Origin: Balanoglossus misakiensis
Lineage: Eukaryota > Hemichordata
Direction of reading: 5' to 3'
NCBI GenBank assembly: GCA_040954595.2
Contig: CM082580.2
Span: 14,074,001-14,138,000 of the forward strand
DNA: 64,000 nucleotides
Shown piece by piece: positions 48,565 through 59,942 of the stretch (position 1 is the first letter of the stretch; every line of letters begins with the position of its first letter). Made by a program: the position numbers and the translations under genes. The notes beneath the pieces are model-generated. The model was not told where the DNA came from and did not search any database. It saw only the letters and a list, made by a program, of their open reading frames with translations.

Positions 48565-51500
48565 GTGATCCAGCCAACCTGTTAGTCTGTGTGTGTGCCT
48601 GTCTACCTGTGCAGAGGCGGACCAGTGTGTAGACTTACCCAGCAGAACGAAAATGCAGGCGAGAATTGCAAGAAGAGCTGCAAGACTAAGACCAGCAGCA
48701 CTGACTTGTTCTCCTGTGTTCAGTTTTACGCACGCACCATCTTGGAACACCCAGCCTGCAGGACAACTGAAAGAGTGAAACAATAAAAGCATTAGATAGG
48801 CTACATAGGATGCTGAGTGTGAATGCTACACAAACATGCAGCAGCAATAACTATAGGCATCCACATCGGATAGTTGACACAGTTATGAAAAGATACAGAG
48901 AAGGCTACTTCTCTTGATAGTACAAGACATATTGTACTGTCACATACCTGCAGTAGAAGTAACTTGGAGTGGACACACACTCCTGGGGAGGAATACAAGG
49001 ATCAAAACTACAAATATCACAGCCTTCTTTCACATTCTTGGGATTAGCAATTGTCAGACCACCATCCACTTGTCCATCAAATCCAATGTACTGGTTACTG
49101 ATACGGGCATCTTTGGCACAGCCTGCAAACATGATGTACTGCATTTCAGTCCAGACTGAAATTTATCTTAACCATGGACACTGACAACTTCAACTGAAAA
49201 TTACATGCCTACTACCTGTCCTATAGCCATGGGTTTATACTGATTCAATCATGATAATACGTGAACAGTTTGGCTATTCATACATGAAGTTTTCAGCAGG
49301 ATTCCTCAACTTTTAACAAAGAAGAACTATAGCCTGCACTCTCACTTGTGAGTGGAGCTGAAATAGTGGTCATTTTTCAAAGAACGTCTATGTTTCACTC
49401 ACCTGAGTAATCATCACCCAAAATTGTCATCTCACTCAAGGACACATTGGCGCCAACAAAAGCTGCTTTATGGTCCGGAATAAAATGCTTGAAGGCGCCT
49501 TGGACTTCTTCCACTGTCCTCACACCACCGCCACCGTCAATTTCCAGTCGGAAACTGTTGCCAAAACGGGTGAGTTGGATCGTGTGGTAGTTACCATCAT
49601 TGATAGAATAATTGTGAGCAGTTAAGGTGAAATTCCTGTCAGCGTCACCCAAGTTGTAATCGACGACTGCATTGCCCTCCTTCATCTGCGGAAAAAAAAT
49701 GAAAAAAATAGAAACAAATAAATTAGGGAAATCGCAACAGGGCCTCAGTCAGTTTAACTTTCACCATAAACTTTGTGTCAACCTGACATGTATAACTAAG
49801 GCATGAAGAAGACATGACTGTATATATACCTTTAGTGTGATGTACTCTCTACCATTGTTATTTTGCAAATGCATCAAAACTGCATTTTCCAGCTGTTTGT
49901 TTCCCACCATGATTTGATAATTCGATGAATACTCATCTTCGATCAGACTCTGTTCCAGGGTGTAATTGACGAAACTCTGTTTGGCAAAATCATATGATGA
50001 CAATCCTGAAAACAAACAAACATACAGGTTGAAAAGTTGAAAAAAGTTATTGGTAATGATAAAGGTCTCACTGATGTGCTATGCAAGTCTCCAGGCTGAT
50101 TGCAGGGTACATGAAAGTAAGTTTTGACCTTCGGTAGTGTACAGAGGGTCATTTTCTGGACATATGACATTGAACATGAACTGACCTTGATCACATCTTT
50201 GTCCACTCCAGCCAGGATCACAGACGCAGTAATGATATGTTGTATTCACTGTCACACATTTGCCGTTTTTACAAACATACTCTCCGTCAACATAACACAG
50301 AACATCAGTCTTGGGACATCCCACCTCTGTATTCTTCTGAACGCCAGGAGTGCCGAGGTCGTAGACTTTACTATCTTGGATAACATTCCTGATGCATCCC
50401 TGGAAATCCCCATCAGAGGCATAGTTGAAACTGCTTGGGTAAGTGTAGCTTGGGTCTTTATCAAGGCCACCAAGTTGCAATGGCGTGTTGACATTCAGGA
50501 ACCTGTCAAAAGTAACACCCAATTTGTCAGGTCAAATTCGTCACAAAATATATTACAGATTTCTGATTGATGCTCATTTTTTGGAGTAAAAGTTCTTGCA
50601 AAAATATGAAAAATGACACATATTTGATGAGAAATATTACTATCTCCTCCTGCAAACACACTCTTCTATATTCAAGTGCATTCTCTTTTGACAAGGGAAT
50701 TTAAGCGAAGGAAATCGGCAACAGGTTGGAAATTGACACAACACAACAGCATACAACTGAACTGCATAAAGTGAAGTTAAAGGTTAACTATAAAGTCTGT
50801 TGTTCAGTCAAAACTACTGTATATGTCACACAAAGCAACATCTGAGTTCTCTCGGCAAATAGCACTGCCTGACCTTCCAATGACCAAAAGCCATTGTTGC
50901 TTAATTTGTAGTGTAATTTTATACATACCTATTCTCACCAGAGGTAGTGAAAATGACTTTACAATTCTTGTCATCGATATCGGTAGATCCTTCGTTCTCA
51001 GTTACAACAGCATTCCTGCAGTTGTCAATTATGAACTCCACACTCTGTCAACAGAAGATAAATTTACACATTTTGTTGTCAATCATATCCCCCCAATTTG
51101 AGGTTGCATGATTGTAAAACAAGTGACAAGAAAGTCATACTTCGAAACCCTAGTAAAACTATACTTGGATGTTTCATCATAGACCCTGGAGATCCAAGGT
51201 CCTAAATACACACTGCAATGCAGTGTAGTCACAAGTGCATTATGTTTCATGTTCTATTATGGAACAAATTTATAATGCGGGAACAACTTACTCTGCTTTG
51301 ACGGATAACTTCTAGTGTATGCCACTTTTCATCATTTAGAGCTGGTGAGTTTTCAATCGTCTGAGGCTGTAATATTCCAGAGCCTAAGTTGAGATACAGT
51401 CTGGGTTTTCCTCCCACAAGCTCGATGGCAATGTAGTCTTCTGGTTGTCCCTGCTCAACAGCAGTTATAGGTCCATTGTAGAGAAGAATACCATTTTGAT

Positions 51501-54500
51501 TTTCTGTCATGAATTCAATGCTGGTTTTGGTGTCCTCGCATTGTGAGAGAGGTGGGTACCACGCGAATGAGTCAGCGCTAAAGCTACGGGAGGTGTCTTC
51601 ACAGTTTGTGCCAACATATTTTGCATCGCACTCACATCTATTAAATGTAGAAATTATAAAAATAAATTTCTTCTGCTTTGACGTGAAAATTTATACAAAT
51701 TTAATTGCTACATATGATATTCTAAAATCTGTTTTTTTTTTTATAATGTTAAAGCTAACAAACATCATAATGTTGTAGTAACCAAATAAGAAAAATCTTA
51801 ATGTTATGCATCTTATGCCTCAACCCACAAATGACTTTTGATGTCAAACTGAATTACGGACTTACACATAACCAGAGGGTGTGTCTATGCATGTTCCTCC
51901 ATTAAGGCAAGGGTTAGAACTACAAGGTCCTCTAGGAGCCAATTTGGCACCACAGACACACTCAGCTGTTTGGATTGTAGTGACAGAGACAAATGCATCT
52001 TTGCCGTCATCAATTACAGTTGGATCGGTGATTGCGTTGAAGTAGTTGGTGCAAGAAGATTCACAGATGCCCTCGTCAAGGCATAAATCTATTGGTACCA
52101 TTCCCATGGTGATGTTCAGTTCATTTTCAATCTGCCAAGTATACAATCAGAATTAACAGTGATGGATAAAAGATTCTGTACAAAACTTGATCATCTCCAA
52201 AACTGTCCTGTGCATCACTTGACAATCAGGTAAAATCACAAAAATTAATTATTCAAGGTTGATCAATGCATGCCTGGTATTGAGTAAACTCTGTAGTCTC
52301 ATTATTATACCACTCATAACCTTGTGAAAAAACTATACTACAATTCTAACTATAGTTCTATATCTTGTAGACTTTCTACAGTAAACAAGATTTTATAGAA
52401 CTCCATGGAACACACAGAATATTTTCCTCAAGGGCAAGCTGAATACTGTACACTGAAAACCAAATGCTAGCTTTGATAATCAGAGCAGAAGGGTGAATAC
52501 TAACCCGTCCCTTGGCCAGAAGTAGCTGAGTGTTCATCTGTTCAGGTCTGTAATACGGAGATCCATGCGCAGACCAGCGTACATCACATTGATTCTCTTC
52601 ATCAGCCACATTGATGACACTGAAAATGTCAATGTTTTCTTTCTTGGCACCCAGTATATCCACCAGTATGTCATGAAACTTCTCTTTTAAACTTGGGGTT
52701 CCTCTAATGAATCTTTCAGCAGAGACAAAGAGTCGTACTGAACCAGAGCTGTAAACTGCCTCTTCAGGAATGTCCTTGACTTCAACGATGACAGTACAGA
52801 CGACAGGATCCCACGGCTGCTCATGAACTTCAACTGTAAACTCGTAGATTCCAGCTTTGGTGTTGGCCTCCATAATTATCTGACCCGTGTCTTTTTCAAC
52901 CTGAAATCACACAATTTTTGAAAATATACAAACTATAATATTAACCACAATAATAATTTCTGCAATATAAACAACATTAAAAGAAACAAGAAACGACCCT
53001 TGACATGACAAAGAACCTGTTGATTGACAGCCATACTGGATCATATCATCAAACAAAATCAACTGTAACTGAACACACTTGCACAAACAGAAAAAAAACA
53101 CCAAGCTGCAAGTCAATTCAACAAAGCTTTCAAAATGGACAGATAAGATTGGAATTTCGACATGTGGATGAATTTTACAAAGTTATAAAAGTTACCCTTT
53201 GCGAACTTCACTTTGATAATAAACTAGCCAAGTGCTGACTTACAGAAAACTGAGGAACTCCTGACACTACAGTATACTTAATGTCTTCACCCTTTACCGC
53301 ATCAGCATCATCAGCATACACTTCTCCGATTGCACTGCGAGGAATTTGACCTGAAGAAAAAGAGCAATGTACTGTATCATGTAATCAATCTGTTGAAAAT
53401 CACATTGAGAGTTGGCTCGATCTTTGCATTTGCTGGTTCTTTGATGTTCTGTTCTCGGCTGTCTGCCACAACAGAACAACAAGGAACCAGCAACTGAAGA
53501 GACTGAGCCAATTTTCAAACTTTGTCTTCTCTTTGTTCACCCTCATGTCATGACATCACCTGCCCTTACCAAGACCCAAACCCAATTAACAGCATAAAAC
53601 TGAATGTAAAACGAAGCCACTTCTTTACCTTTGTAACTGTAGACGAGAATATTCTTGGTTGCTGCAGAGGGAGGGTTGTCGTTTTTATCACCAATAGTTA
53701 CTGTCAATGTCTGAGTTGCTGTAATAGAGTCCCTGTCAAAGAGTACGACTGGGATGTAGTAAAATGGTGTTGCTTCTCGGTCAAACTCCTTCTTGGAAAC
53801 CACTTGAATCTCTGTTGGGTTGGAAAAGTTGAATATCATAATCACTTACATTCTGAAATGTTTGATTGGGCGATCTTGTTTTATTGCTCAATGTCAGGAA
53901 TAAGGATTGGTTCATTTGAGAAAAACCAAGAAAGGCTGACCACTCCATTGATTGGATAATGATGCCAAGTAGCCCTCATGTCCAGAACAGAAACTCAAAA
54001 AGAAAACTGATTTCATACTTTTGAAATGGGCCAAAATAACAGAATTAACACAAACATAAACCCAACACAAACTTGATCCCCAAATCATGCCTTCTCTGTA
54101 CATGATTTAAAGGCCATAATACTTACGATTCTCCTCTCCAGAATCAGTGACGTCAAACTCAGCATTATTTTCAACTGTGTAAGTGAAAGGTGGTCCATTC
54201 TCCAGAGTATCCCGATCTATGATGTCCACCACTCCAGCTAAATATCCAGCTGCGGTGTTCTCGGGAACCACAAGGCTATAACCAGGTTTAAACTCTGGAG
54301 GATTGTCATTCACATCATATATGCTGATAGTTACTGTTGCAGTGGCTGTGTTGCGTAGTTCACCAGGCTCACCTTGGGGAGCAAAAAAGGACACAGTCTT
54401 GAGTGATAAAAATCACAATAAATATAGAGTTATTGAAATGTGAATTCATTTTAAATGATGTACACTTTGCAAAAATAGACATCTATTTATCATGGTGTTT

Positions 54501-56063
54501 TACAAGACCAGGACTTCGGAATGGAATGGAAATATTTTTTATTTTTTCTTACATTTCAATATTTCCAATCTACGTCTTCACACATACCTTGTACATTGTC
54601 CTTGGCAATGACTGCAAATATATATCGTTCTCGAATCTGAGCTGGGTCTTCATAGGGCTCTCTGTCAAGATTCTTGATTGTTCTAACTATTCCATCAGTG
54701 CTATCAACTGAGAAGAAGCTGCTGTCTGGATATTGTGGCAGGCGGACAACATCATACCTGGGTTAAAAAGATGCAGGGATATTCGTGATTGTCTATTCAT
54801 AATAATTGTTTGCTTGTAGGTCTTTTGAAACTTGTATTGTTTGGTCTATATCTGTTGTGAGTGTTGAGATACTGGTTACATCTTATGGACCAGAATTCAT
54901 TTTTTTAAACAACGTCACATCATCTTCCTCATCTGCACAAAACTTGCTCAAACATGTCTGAGTAATGCCAATGAAAACATTGGTATAATTGACAAAAAGG
55001 CCAAATTTATAAATGCTGTATAATGCATATCTTTTCACATTGTATCAAAATCAGTCGACTGGTGGCAGATGGACACTCTGTCACACACTGCCATCATGTG
55101 TACTCTACATACAGGCACTTGCAAAGCCTTCCATTGATTGTTGGTGAACCACAAACACACACAGTCAAGATTTCAGGCAGTGGACAAAACCAATACCAGT
55201 ATGTGAGACTATTTTATATTACATCACACAATGTAAATATACTCACTCTATTTCACTAAACTGTTGTGACTTGTCCTGATCAGAAGCAACAACTTTTTCC
55301 AGTGATGTCCCCAGTGGAACATTCTCAGCTTTTGCAGACGGTGAATACTGTGTTTGCTCGAATACTGGTTCATTATCATTTACATCCAATATTTTCACCT
55401 CCAAAGTTGTCGAGGCTGAATTTTCAGAATCATCAACTTGTATGACGAGATTATACCTTTCAGCATCATTTTCAAAGTCGATATTCTGTGACAAAAACAA
55501 CAACAAATATGTGAAGTTTAGAAAATAACAATTACTTAAACCAAATTTGTTAGCCATCAGCAGATCATCAACTCATCTTCTAATCTTTTCATGAGAAATG
55601 AATATTACATGTATACTTTTAAAGCTCTAAGAACAGCTCCCTTTGCTATATGTGAAGAAGAAGATCATATAAGAAAACCATGGATGAATAAAGCCATGTA
55701 CATAGCATCCATACCTTGAACACTTTGATTATGGCTTGACCACTACTGGGGTTCTTTTCAATGTAGAATTTATCATCTGCATTTCCAGCAATGATAGAGT
55801 ATTGATTCTCGCCCCCTTCATCTCTGTCGTCTGCTTTCACTTTGTAGACAGAGGAACCCACACGTGCGTTTTCAGACACTTCAGTATAGTGATAGTCATG
55901 TAAAAATGTTGGTGGGTTGTCATTCACATCCGTTACATGGATGGTTGCAGTTGCAGTCCCTTTAATACAAATATAAAAATTCATTAACACACTCAGTAAT
56001 GTACCGGTAGGTATAGCTGGACACCTGTTAAAATTGGTGTAACAGACAGTAAGACAGACAGAC

Positions 56064-56105
<42 letters not shown>

Positions 56106-59100
56106 AAGAAAGAAAGAAAGTGATAGGCATGTTGGAGAACACACCATGATCCCATCTAAAAGCACAAAAAGCATAATAGTGACTATGATTTCCTTACCAC
56201 TTAATCCAGGACCATCCACAGCTGTGACAACTATTTCGTAGGTAGGATAAGTTTCCCTGTCAAGATTTCCCACTTGAGTTGTAATCACTGCACTCTGAGA
56301 ATTGATTTGGAAAATGTCCTGCGAATTCTCGTTCTTTGCATTCCGCGAAATGAAATATGTAAGGACGGCATTATTGCCTACATTCAGGTCATCTTGGTCT
56401 CGTGCCTCCATCGTCATCACAGTTACACCTACAAAATGAAAATTTATCCATTTTGTTCGTCTGATTCAGCAGTATGAACTAGACTACAATTTGCTCATAT
56501 CTCCATGCCCCGGGCCAAGTTACACAAAGTGTCATGTATCTGAATATACCACTAACTGAAATGTGTGGTCAAGTGGTTGGATTGTTATAATTTGGTGTAG
56601 ACATGAACCAGTAGTTACAGCCATTCTGGTGGGCAATGTGAGTTTCAAAACATTTCTGTTGCCGTAATCTGTTGCATGACAGATAAAAATATTTCTATCA
56701 AAATCAGAGGTAGAATAAATGGCAAAAAAATTGACAAGAAAGACGAATTCGAACTGTTTGATTTACACATGACAACTTTACTTACCAGCGTTACCATTTT
56801 CAACTACATAACCATTGTAATTGGTTTCTACATATTCAGGGGCATTGTCATTGACATCTCTGACTTTGATAAGAACATCCACATTGGAGGAGCCATCAGA
56901 ATTCGTCGCACGGACTTTGAATCTACGTAGCGGTCCTTCTTCACGGTCTAAATGTCGTTTATTTGTCAGGATTCCAGACGTCAGACCAATATCAAAATCT
57001 TGTCGAGGTGCGTCCTCTACAATATTGTACTGGACATTGGATCCAGTGGCTTGAATCTGAATGGTCATCGTGTGGAAAGAAAACAATGTTTCATACATTC
57101 TGTGGAAATGTTGACATAAAGAAAGTGCCATATGCATCTATACTTAGGTCTTTCTGTATAGGCTAACATTGCAAGGATTTTAAAGAAACCTGAAAGCAAT
57201 GGTGTGTCCCTGTATTTCCTCAACTTACAGTTAATATTTCTTGCGCAGTAAAAGGTGGCACTGGTGAAGCTAAACCATTCACTTCCAAAACTTCTCCCTC
57301 ATAACTTGTTTGCTCAAAGACAGGCGCTGCACGACGGACACGAGACTTAACCAATGCCACTGGTTTAGGTTTGTCGGCTTTTGATGGATTGATGGTGACA
57401 AGAATCTTCTGTTGTTCTGGAATTCCTGTAATGATTGATTAATCATTATGAGTAAGCTATCAAACAAATACTTTCTTGCACGATATTTTTTTTTACTAAT
57501 TGACATTTCTGTCGCAGTATATTTACCACACTAATCTTATTGTATAATAAATTTTGTGGATGGATAACCAGCCTGGCAGAAAATACACGCAAAGAAACAA
57601 CACATGTCTAATGTGCCACCATTGATATCAAGAAAATTCACAAAAACGTCAACTTGTTCTAATTATAATTTTCCCTGTCAAAATATAATTGTGAAGTGAT
57701 ACATTTCACTTCCTTATATATTCACATGTCTTCGAGTATTTTAAGTGGTTCTGTCAGAAAAAAATCATACAAATCATGCAAAATAAATTGTGTTACATAT
57801 CATTGTATTCTAAGTAGTGGTTTCATGATAAAAATGTCAAAAATGGACATGAGCTATGACAAATAGTTTATCCAACCCACACAAATATTTGTGGCGCATT
57901 CTGGCTCTCTCCCAAACAAACGTCATATCCATATATGGCGTCTGCATATACCTAAACAGATGGACAAATTACGTCATTTGTGTAAAATATTATAATGTGT
58001 TGCCCAGAAATTTTTTATGGCTATGTCAACATAAGAAACTAAGAAAAAGTAAAATCTTGCGAGACTTGGAAGGATGTGACATCATCTTGAACTGAAGACA
58101 TTGGGTGTAAAAAGCATTTAAAAAGGAGGGTTTGTTGGTGTGTTATCTTTTTCACCAAGACACGTTTGCTGTATTTTTCTAAGCCCGAGTATAAGACAAA
58201 CTTATGTTGTTAAATATAGGCAGAATCGCCCTAACTTTGATACGTACACTTGTACACTGTCATGACATATACTGCTTTGTCCTGATGAGGACATATCTCC
58301 AAGGGTTTTCTGCTTAGCAACAAAGGTATTTTGTTGGCTGTCCTTAGATCAACTGAGGTACACACTGACCTCAACGCACTGAGCAAACATTGTGAGTAAT
58401 ATCCAAAATACAAACATAACCTGAGCCAACAGCAAAAACAACCTGTTAAACAATTTCATCTGTGTGAAACACAAATGCGGATATCCTCTGGTTTGTGGTC
58501 TGTGTCGATTTCCCTTCACTGTTTAAAGCAAATTTGGAAATGTAGTCTTAACAGGGACAAGGACAATAACGTTTGTTGTCATTTGATCATTTTTTGGAGA
58601 TAAGATATTACATGTAAATAGGTTAAGGAACTGTTTGTACCATAAAGTGTGTCTGCACATAGGTGTAACATGTAAAGTGATCTGCCCACAACAGTCACTG
58701 ACCGTGAGATGACTGTTTGTGTTTGCCAAAATCTCACTGAAATTTCCACATGTTGAGAATAGAGGCAAGACATGACCTCAAGTGAATAGCAGTATTCAGT
58801 ACACATAAAAATTCTCATATATGACACATAAACAATCACCCTGCTGTGTCAACACATTAACTGTTGGTACATATCCGTTTGACTTTCACAGCAACTCACG
58901 ATTTGTTTAACCATGGTCACTCCTAACAGGACGGAGGAGTGACCGGGATTTACCTGAAGTTGTGTACATACTGTCTCAAAAATTTTGTGGAATGCAAAGG
59001 TGATATATATTTCAAAATCTGATGGCAATTTAGTCATGTCTTCCTGTCTTGTCACGGGAAATTCAGAAATCAACTCAGACACAACGCAAATGTTAGCTGT

Positions 59101-59942
59101 GATCTCACATCAGCCGTCGGCACTCCTTGCTACTCGAAGGGCAGAAAAGAAAGCAGATGTTTACACACAGGTGCTTACCACCCACACTGGTTCAGTGGTA
59201 GGTTAACAGCCTGCCAACAATGTTATATGGCCCTTCATCTGAAACTGTTTTTGTTTTCATTACCTTAAATATCATGCAAATTCCAGGTTTATATCACAAA
59301 CACTGAAAGAGTAATATGGGATAAACTCTGCCTACCTTTGGATTGTATATTGGTAATTTCAACATAGATTTCTTCAATGGGATGCTCAGCTCTGTTCAGC
59401 CGTCCACTCAATATAATTTCTCCCGTGAAGTACTGGACATGAAATCTGGGATTCAAAGGGTTGGTCATCACATAGCGATATGCTGAAGGATTAGGTGCAG
59501 TGGCTTTGATAGTAGTGATGATGGTTCCTTGTGGTGTGTCTTCTCCCAAACTCACTTTGGTGGCTCCATCATACCTGTCCAATTCAAAGTTTAACTTTGT
59601 CGTACCACTGTCACTGCCGTCAGAGATGTAAATATTGAAGGAATCCTTCCAAGAGTCATTATCAAGGAACTGTTCCACAACCACAGAAAACATTCTGTCG
59701 GCATAGTCACTTAACCCTTCTATCGATCTGATGACACCATCCTCTGTTATATCAAACAAATTGGCAGCTTCTGCATCACTGTCCTCGTGTAAGCTGTACG
59801 CTTGTCCGACGTGATTAAGCCTTGTGATTTCAGATCCAGGCATCGTATGGCACGGAATTTTGAAATGAGAGAACGGCACGGCAACTGTGGACATTTGCTG
59901 TAGACTGACTAGGGTCAGTGCGTATATGACGAACGACGCCAT
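47721..59942 (-). CDS. Classical cadherin with NC-EGF-LamG region (21 exons, 1734 aa)
   Basis: Calcium-dependent cell-cell adhesion receptor of the plasma membrane that links to actin through catenins. The 21 GT-AG exons sum to 5205 bp with every phase consistent. Order by residue: signal peptide 1-22; propeptide with an EC-like fold (about 125-216); furin site RVRR 231-234; EC1-EC6 about 235-342, 343-452, 453-557, 558-679, 680-783 and 784-878, with DVNDN-type linkers at 335, 446, 551, 673 and 777. NC domain 879-1030; EGF 1034-1065; LamG 1070-1255; EGF 1269-1310; LamG 1314-1490; EGF 1500-1536; membrane span 1548-1575. The tail has a p120-type segment 1588-1617 (DLREN...[10 protein letters not shown]) and a beta-catenin-binding end ([27 protein letters not shown]). 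The NC/EGF/LamG complex marks the non-vertebrate and type III classical cadherins. There is no Trp at mature position 2. Only six ECs is few for a protein with two LamG domains. No one-to-one vertebrate symbol is assigned. Confidence 0.93.
48137..48400 (-). CDS. Cadherin exon 20: membrane exit and p120-binding segment
   Basis: Residues 1567-1655. The helix ends [10 protein letters not shown], and the juxtamembrane segment [19 protein letters not shown] matches the p120-catenin core of classical cadherins. Acceptor TTTACAG/TCTTAA, donor ACAG/GTACAT, phase 1. Confidence 0.93.
48515..48564. repeat. (CAAT)n microsatellite in cadherin intron 19
   Basis: About 12 uninterrupted CAAT units between exons 20 and 19, with no effect on the reading frame. 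Confidence 0.95.
48639..48766 (-). CDS. Cadherin exon 19: third EGF end and membrane span
   Basis: Residues 1524-1567. [13 protein letters not shown] closes the [23 protein letters not shown] starts the transmembrane helix. Acceptor CTTTCAG/TTGTCC, donor CTGG/GTAAGT, phase 1. Confidence 0.9.
48948..49122 (-). CDS. Cadherin exon 18: LamG2 end and third EGF start
   Basis: Residues 1466-1524. [14 protein letters not shown] closes LamG2. [17 protein letters not shown] starts the third EGF-like module. Acceptor GTTTGCAG/GCTGTG, donor TGCAG/GTATGT, phase 2. Confidence 0.9.
49403..49685 (-). CDS. Cadherin exon 17: LamG2 core
   Basis: Residues 1372-1466, with [20 protein letters not shown]. Acceptor TTCCGCAG/ATGAAG, donor TCAG/GTGAGT, phase 1. 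Confidence 0.92.
49830..50005 (-). CDS. Cadherin exon 16: LamG2 start
   Basis: Residues 1313-1371, from [16 protein letters not shown] to [11 protein letters not shown]. Acceptor GTTTTCAG/GATTGT, donor CTAAAG/GTATAT, phase 0. Confidence 0.9.
50186..50502 (-). CDS. Cadherin exon 15: LamG1 end and second EGF
   Basis: Residues 1207-1313. LQLGG and [10 protein letters not shown] end LamG1. [18 protein letters not shown] and DPGWSGQRC form an EGF. Acceptor TTGACAG/GTTCCT, donor TCAAG/GTCAGT, phase 1. Confidence 0.92.
50929..51044 (-). CDS. Cadherin exon 14: LamG1 middle
   Basis: Residues 1169-1207. [18 protein letters not shown] is the usual LamG strand plus cysteine. Acceptor GTTGACAG/AGTGTG, donor AATAG/GTATGT, phase 2. 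Confidence 0.88.
51292..51637 (-). CDS. Cadherin exon 13: EGF end and LamG1 first half
   Basis: Residues 1053-1168. [13 protein letters not shown] closes the [17 protein letters not shown] and [12 protein letters not shown] are laminin-G strands. Acceptor TTAATAG/ATGTGA, donor CAGA/GTAAGT. Confidence 0.92.
51866..52131 (-). CDS. Cadherin exon 12: NC domain end and first EGF
   Basis: Residues 965-1053. The cysteine-rich end of NC ([17 protein letters not shown]) is followed by the EGF start [19 protein letters not shown]. Acceptor TTGGCAG/ATTGAA, donor TATGT/GTAAGT, phase 2. Confidence 0.92.
52505..52900 (-). CDS. Cadherin exon 11: EC6 second half and NC domain
   Basis: Residues 833-964 in phase 0 at both ends. 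VEVKDIPEE closes EC6. [11 protein letters not shown] and [19 protein letters not shown] belong to the NC domain specific to non-vertebrate and type III cadherins. Donor CGG/GTTAGT is weaker than the others. Confidence 0.92.
53244..53350 (-). CDS. Cadherin exon 10: membrane-proximal EC6, first half
   Basis: Residues 797-832, with [20 protein letters not shown]. Acceptor TCTTCAG/GTCAAA, donor TTTTCT/GTAAGT, ending in phase 0. The EC repeat is degenerate, as is usual just before the NC domain. Confidence 0.88.
53629..53811 (-). CDS. Cadherin exon 9: end of EC5
   Basis: Residues 736-797, with [20 protein letters not shown] and the linker DKNDNPP at 777. Acceptor CCCAACAG/AGATTC, donor CAAAG/GTAAAG. 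Confidence 0.9.
54127..54372 (-). CDS. Cadherin exon 8: EC4-EC5 linker and EC5
   Basis: Residues 654-736, with [10 protein letters not shown] at 672, [11 protein letters not shown] and IDRDTLENG. Acceptor CCCCAAG/GTGAGC, donor AATC/GTAAGT, phase 1 to 1. Confidence 0.92.
54588..54757 (-). CDS. Cadherin exon 7: EC4
   Basis: Residues 597-654, encoding [20 protein letters not shown] and a [10 protein letters not shown] strand. It is short and is bounded by acceptor AACCCAG/GTATGA and donor CAAG/GTATGT. Phase 2 in and 1 out agree with both neighbours. Confidence 0.9.
55247..55485 (-). CDS. Cadherin exon 6: end of EC3 and start of EC4
   Basis: Residues 518-597, with [11 protein letters not shown] at 551 and AENVPLGT. 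Acceptor GTCACAG/AATATC, donor ATAGA/GTGAGT, phase 2. Confidence 0.9.
55715..55959 (-). CDS. Cadherin exon 5: end of EC2 and EC3
   Basis: Residues 436-517, with [16 protein letters not shown] and [14 protein letters not shown] calcium motifs. Acceptor ATTAAAG/GGACTG, donor TTCAAG/GTATGG, ending in phase 0. Confidence 0.92.
56044..56120. repeat. (CAGA)n plus (AAGA)n microsatellite in cadherin intron 4
   Basis: A run of CAGA units (to about 56,102) passes into AAGA units (56,103-56,120), inside the 238-bp intron between exons 5 and 4. The repeat makes up about a third of this intron. Confidence 0.95.
56198..56428 (-). CDS. Cadherin exon 4: EC2
   Basis: Residues 359-436, with ARDQDD and [18 protein letters not shown]. 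Acceptor TTTTGTAG/GTGTAA, donor AGTG/GTAAGG, phase 1 to 1. Confidence 0.92.
56786..57056 (-). CDS. Cadherin exon 3: EC1 body and EC1-EC2 linker
   Basis: Residues 269-359. Contains HLDREEG (LDRE calcium motif at 304) and the linker DVNDNAPEY at 335. Acceptor CATTCAG/ATTCAA, donor GCTG/GTAAGT, phase 1. Confidence 0.92.
57229..57425 (-). CDS. Cadherin exon 2: furin site and start of EC1
   Basis: Residues 203-268. Acceptor ATTACAG/GAATTC, donor TTAACT/GTAAGT. It encodes SRVRR followed by [14 protein letters not shown]. Cleavage after RVRR (residue 234) would expose the mature N-terminus. No tryptophan is found near that end. Confidence 0.88.
57426..59335 (-). other. Cadherin intron 1 (1.9 kb)
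   Basis: The largest intron of the gene, between the signal/propeptide exon and the furin-site exon. No coding exon is seen inside. It holds a hairpin at 58915-58944. First introns often hold enhancers, but nothing here proves one. Confidence 0.75.
58915..58944. other. Perfect 10-bp inverted repeat with 10-nt loop
   Basis: GGTCACTCCT is followed by a 10-base spacer and its exact reverse complement AGGAGTGACC, inside cadherin intron 1. The spacer also contains AGGA, which could pair with the TCCT of the first arm. Confidence 0.7.
59336..59942 (-). CDS. Cadherin exon 1: signal peptide and propeptide
   Basis: Codons 1-202 plus one base. The start is supported by an in-frame TGA three codons upstream (TGA GAG AAA ATG), A at -3 and G at +4. 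A hydrophobic N-terminus ([16 protein letters not shown]) is followed by a cadherin propeptide-like segment and then an EC-like segment ([18 protein letters not shown]) that lacks calcium motifs. Donor is CAAAG/GTAGGC. Confidence 0.9.

Noticed and set aside
50573-50585. Satellite-like word TGCTCATTTTTTG in cadherin intron 14
   Set aside because: The match is only 13 bases, AT-rich, and not continued on either side; it is best explained as chance. A similar short match (TTTTCAAAATTTG) near 63,803 was rejected for the same reason.
57279-57506. Minus-strand frame overlapping cadherin exon 2
   Set aside because: It crosses the splice acceptor in a different frame from the one that joins exons 1 and 3; the cadherin frame explains the sequence.
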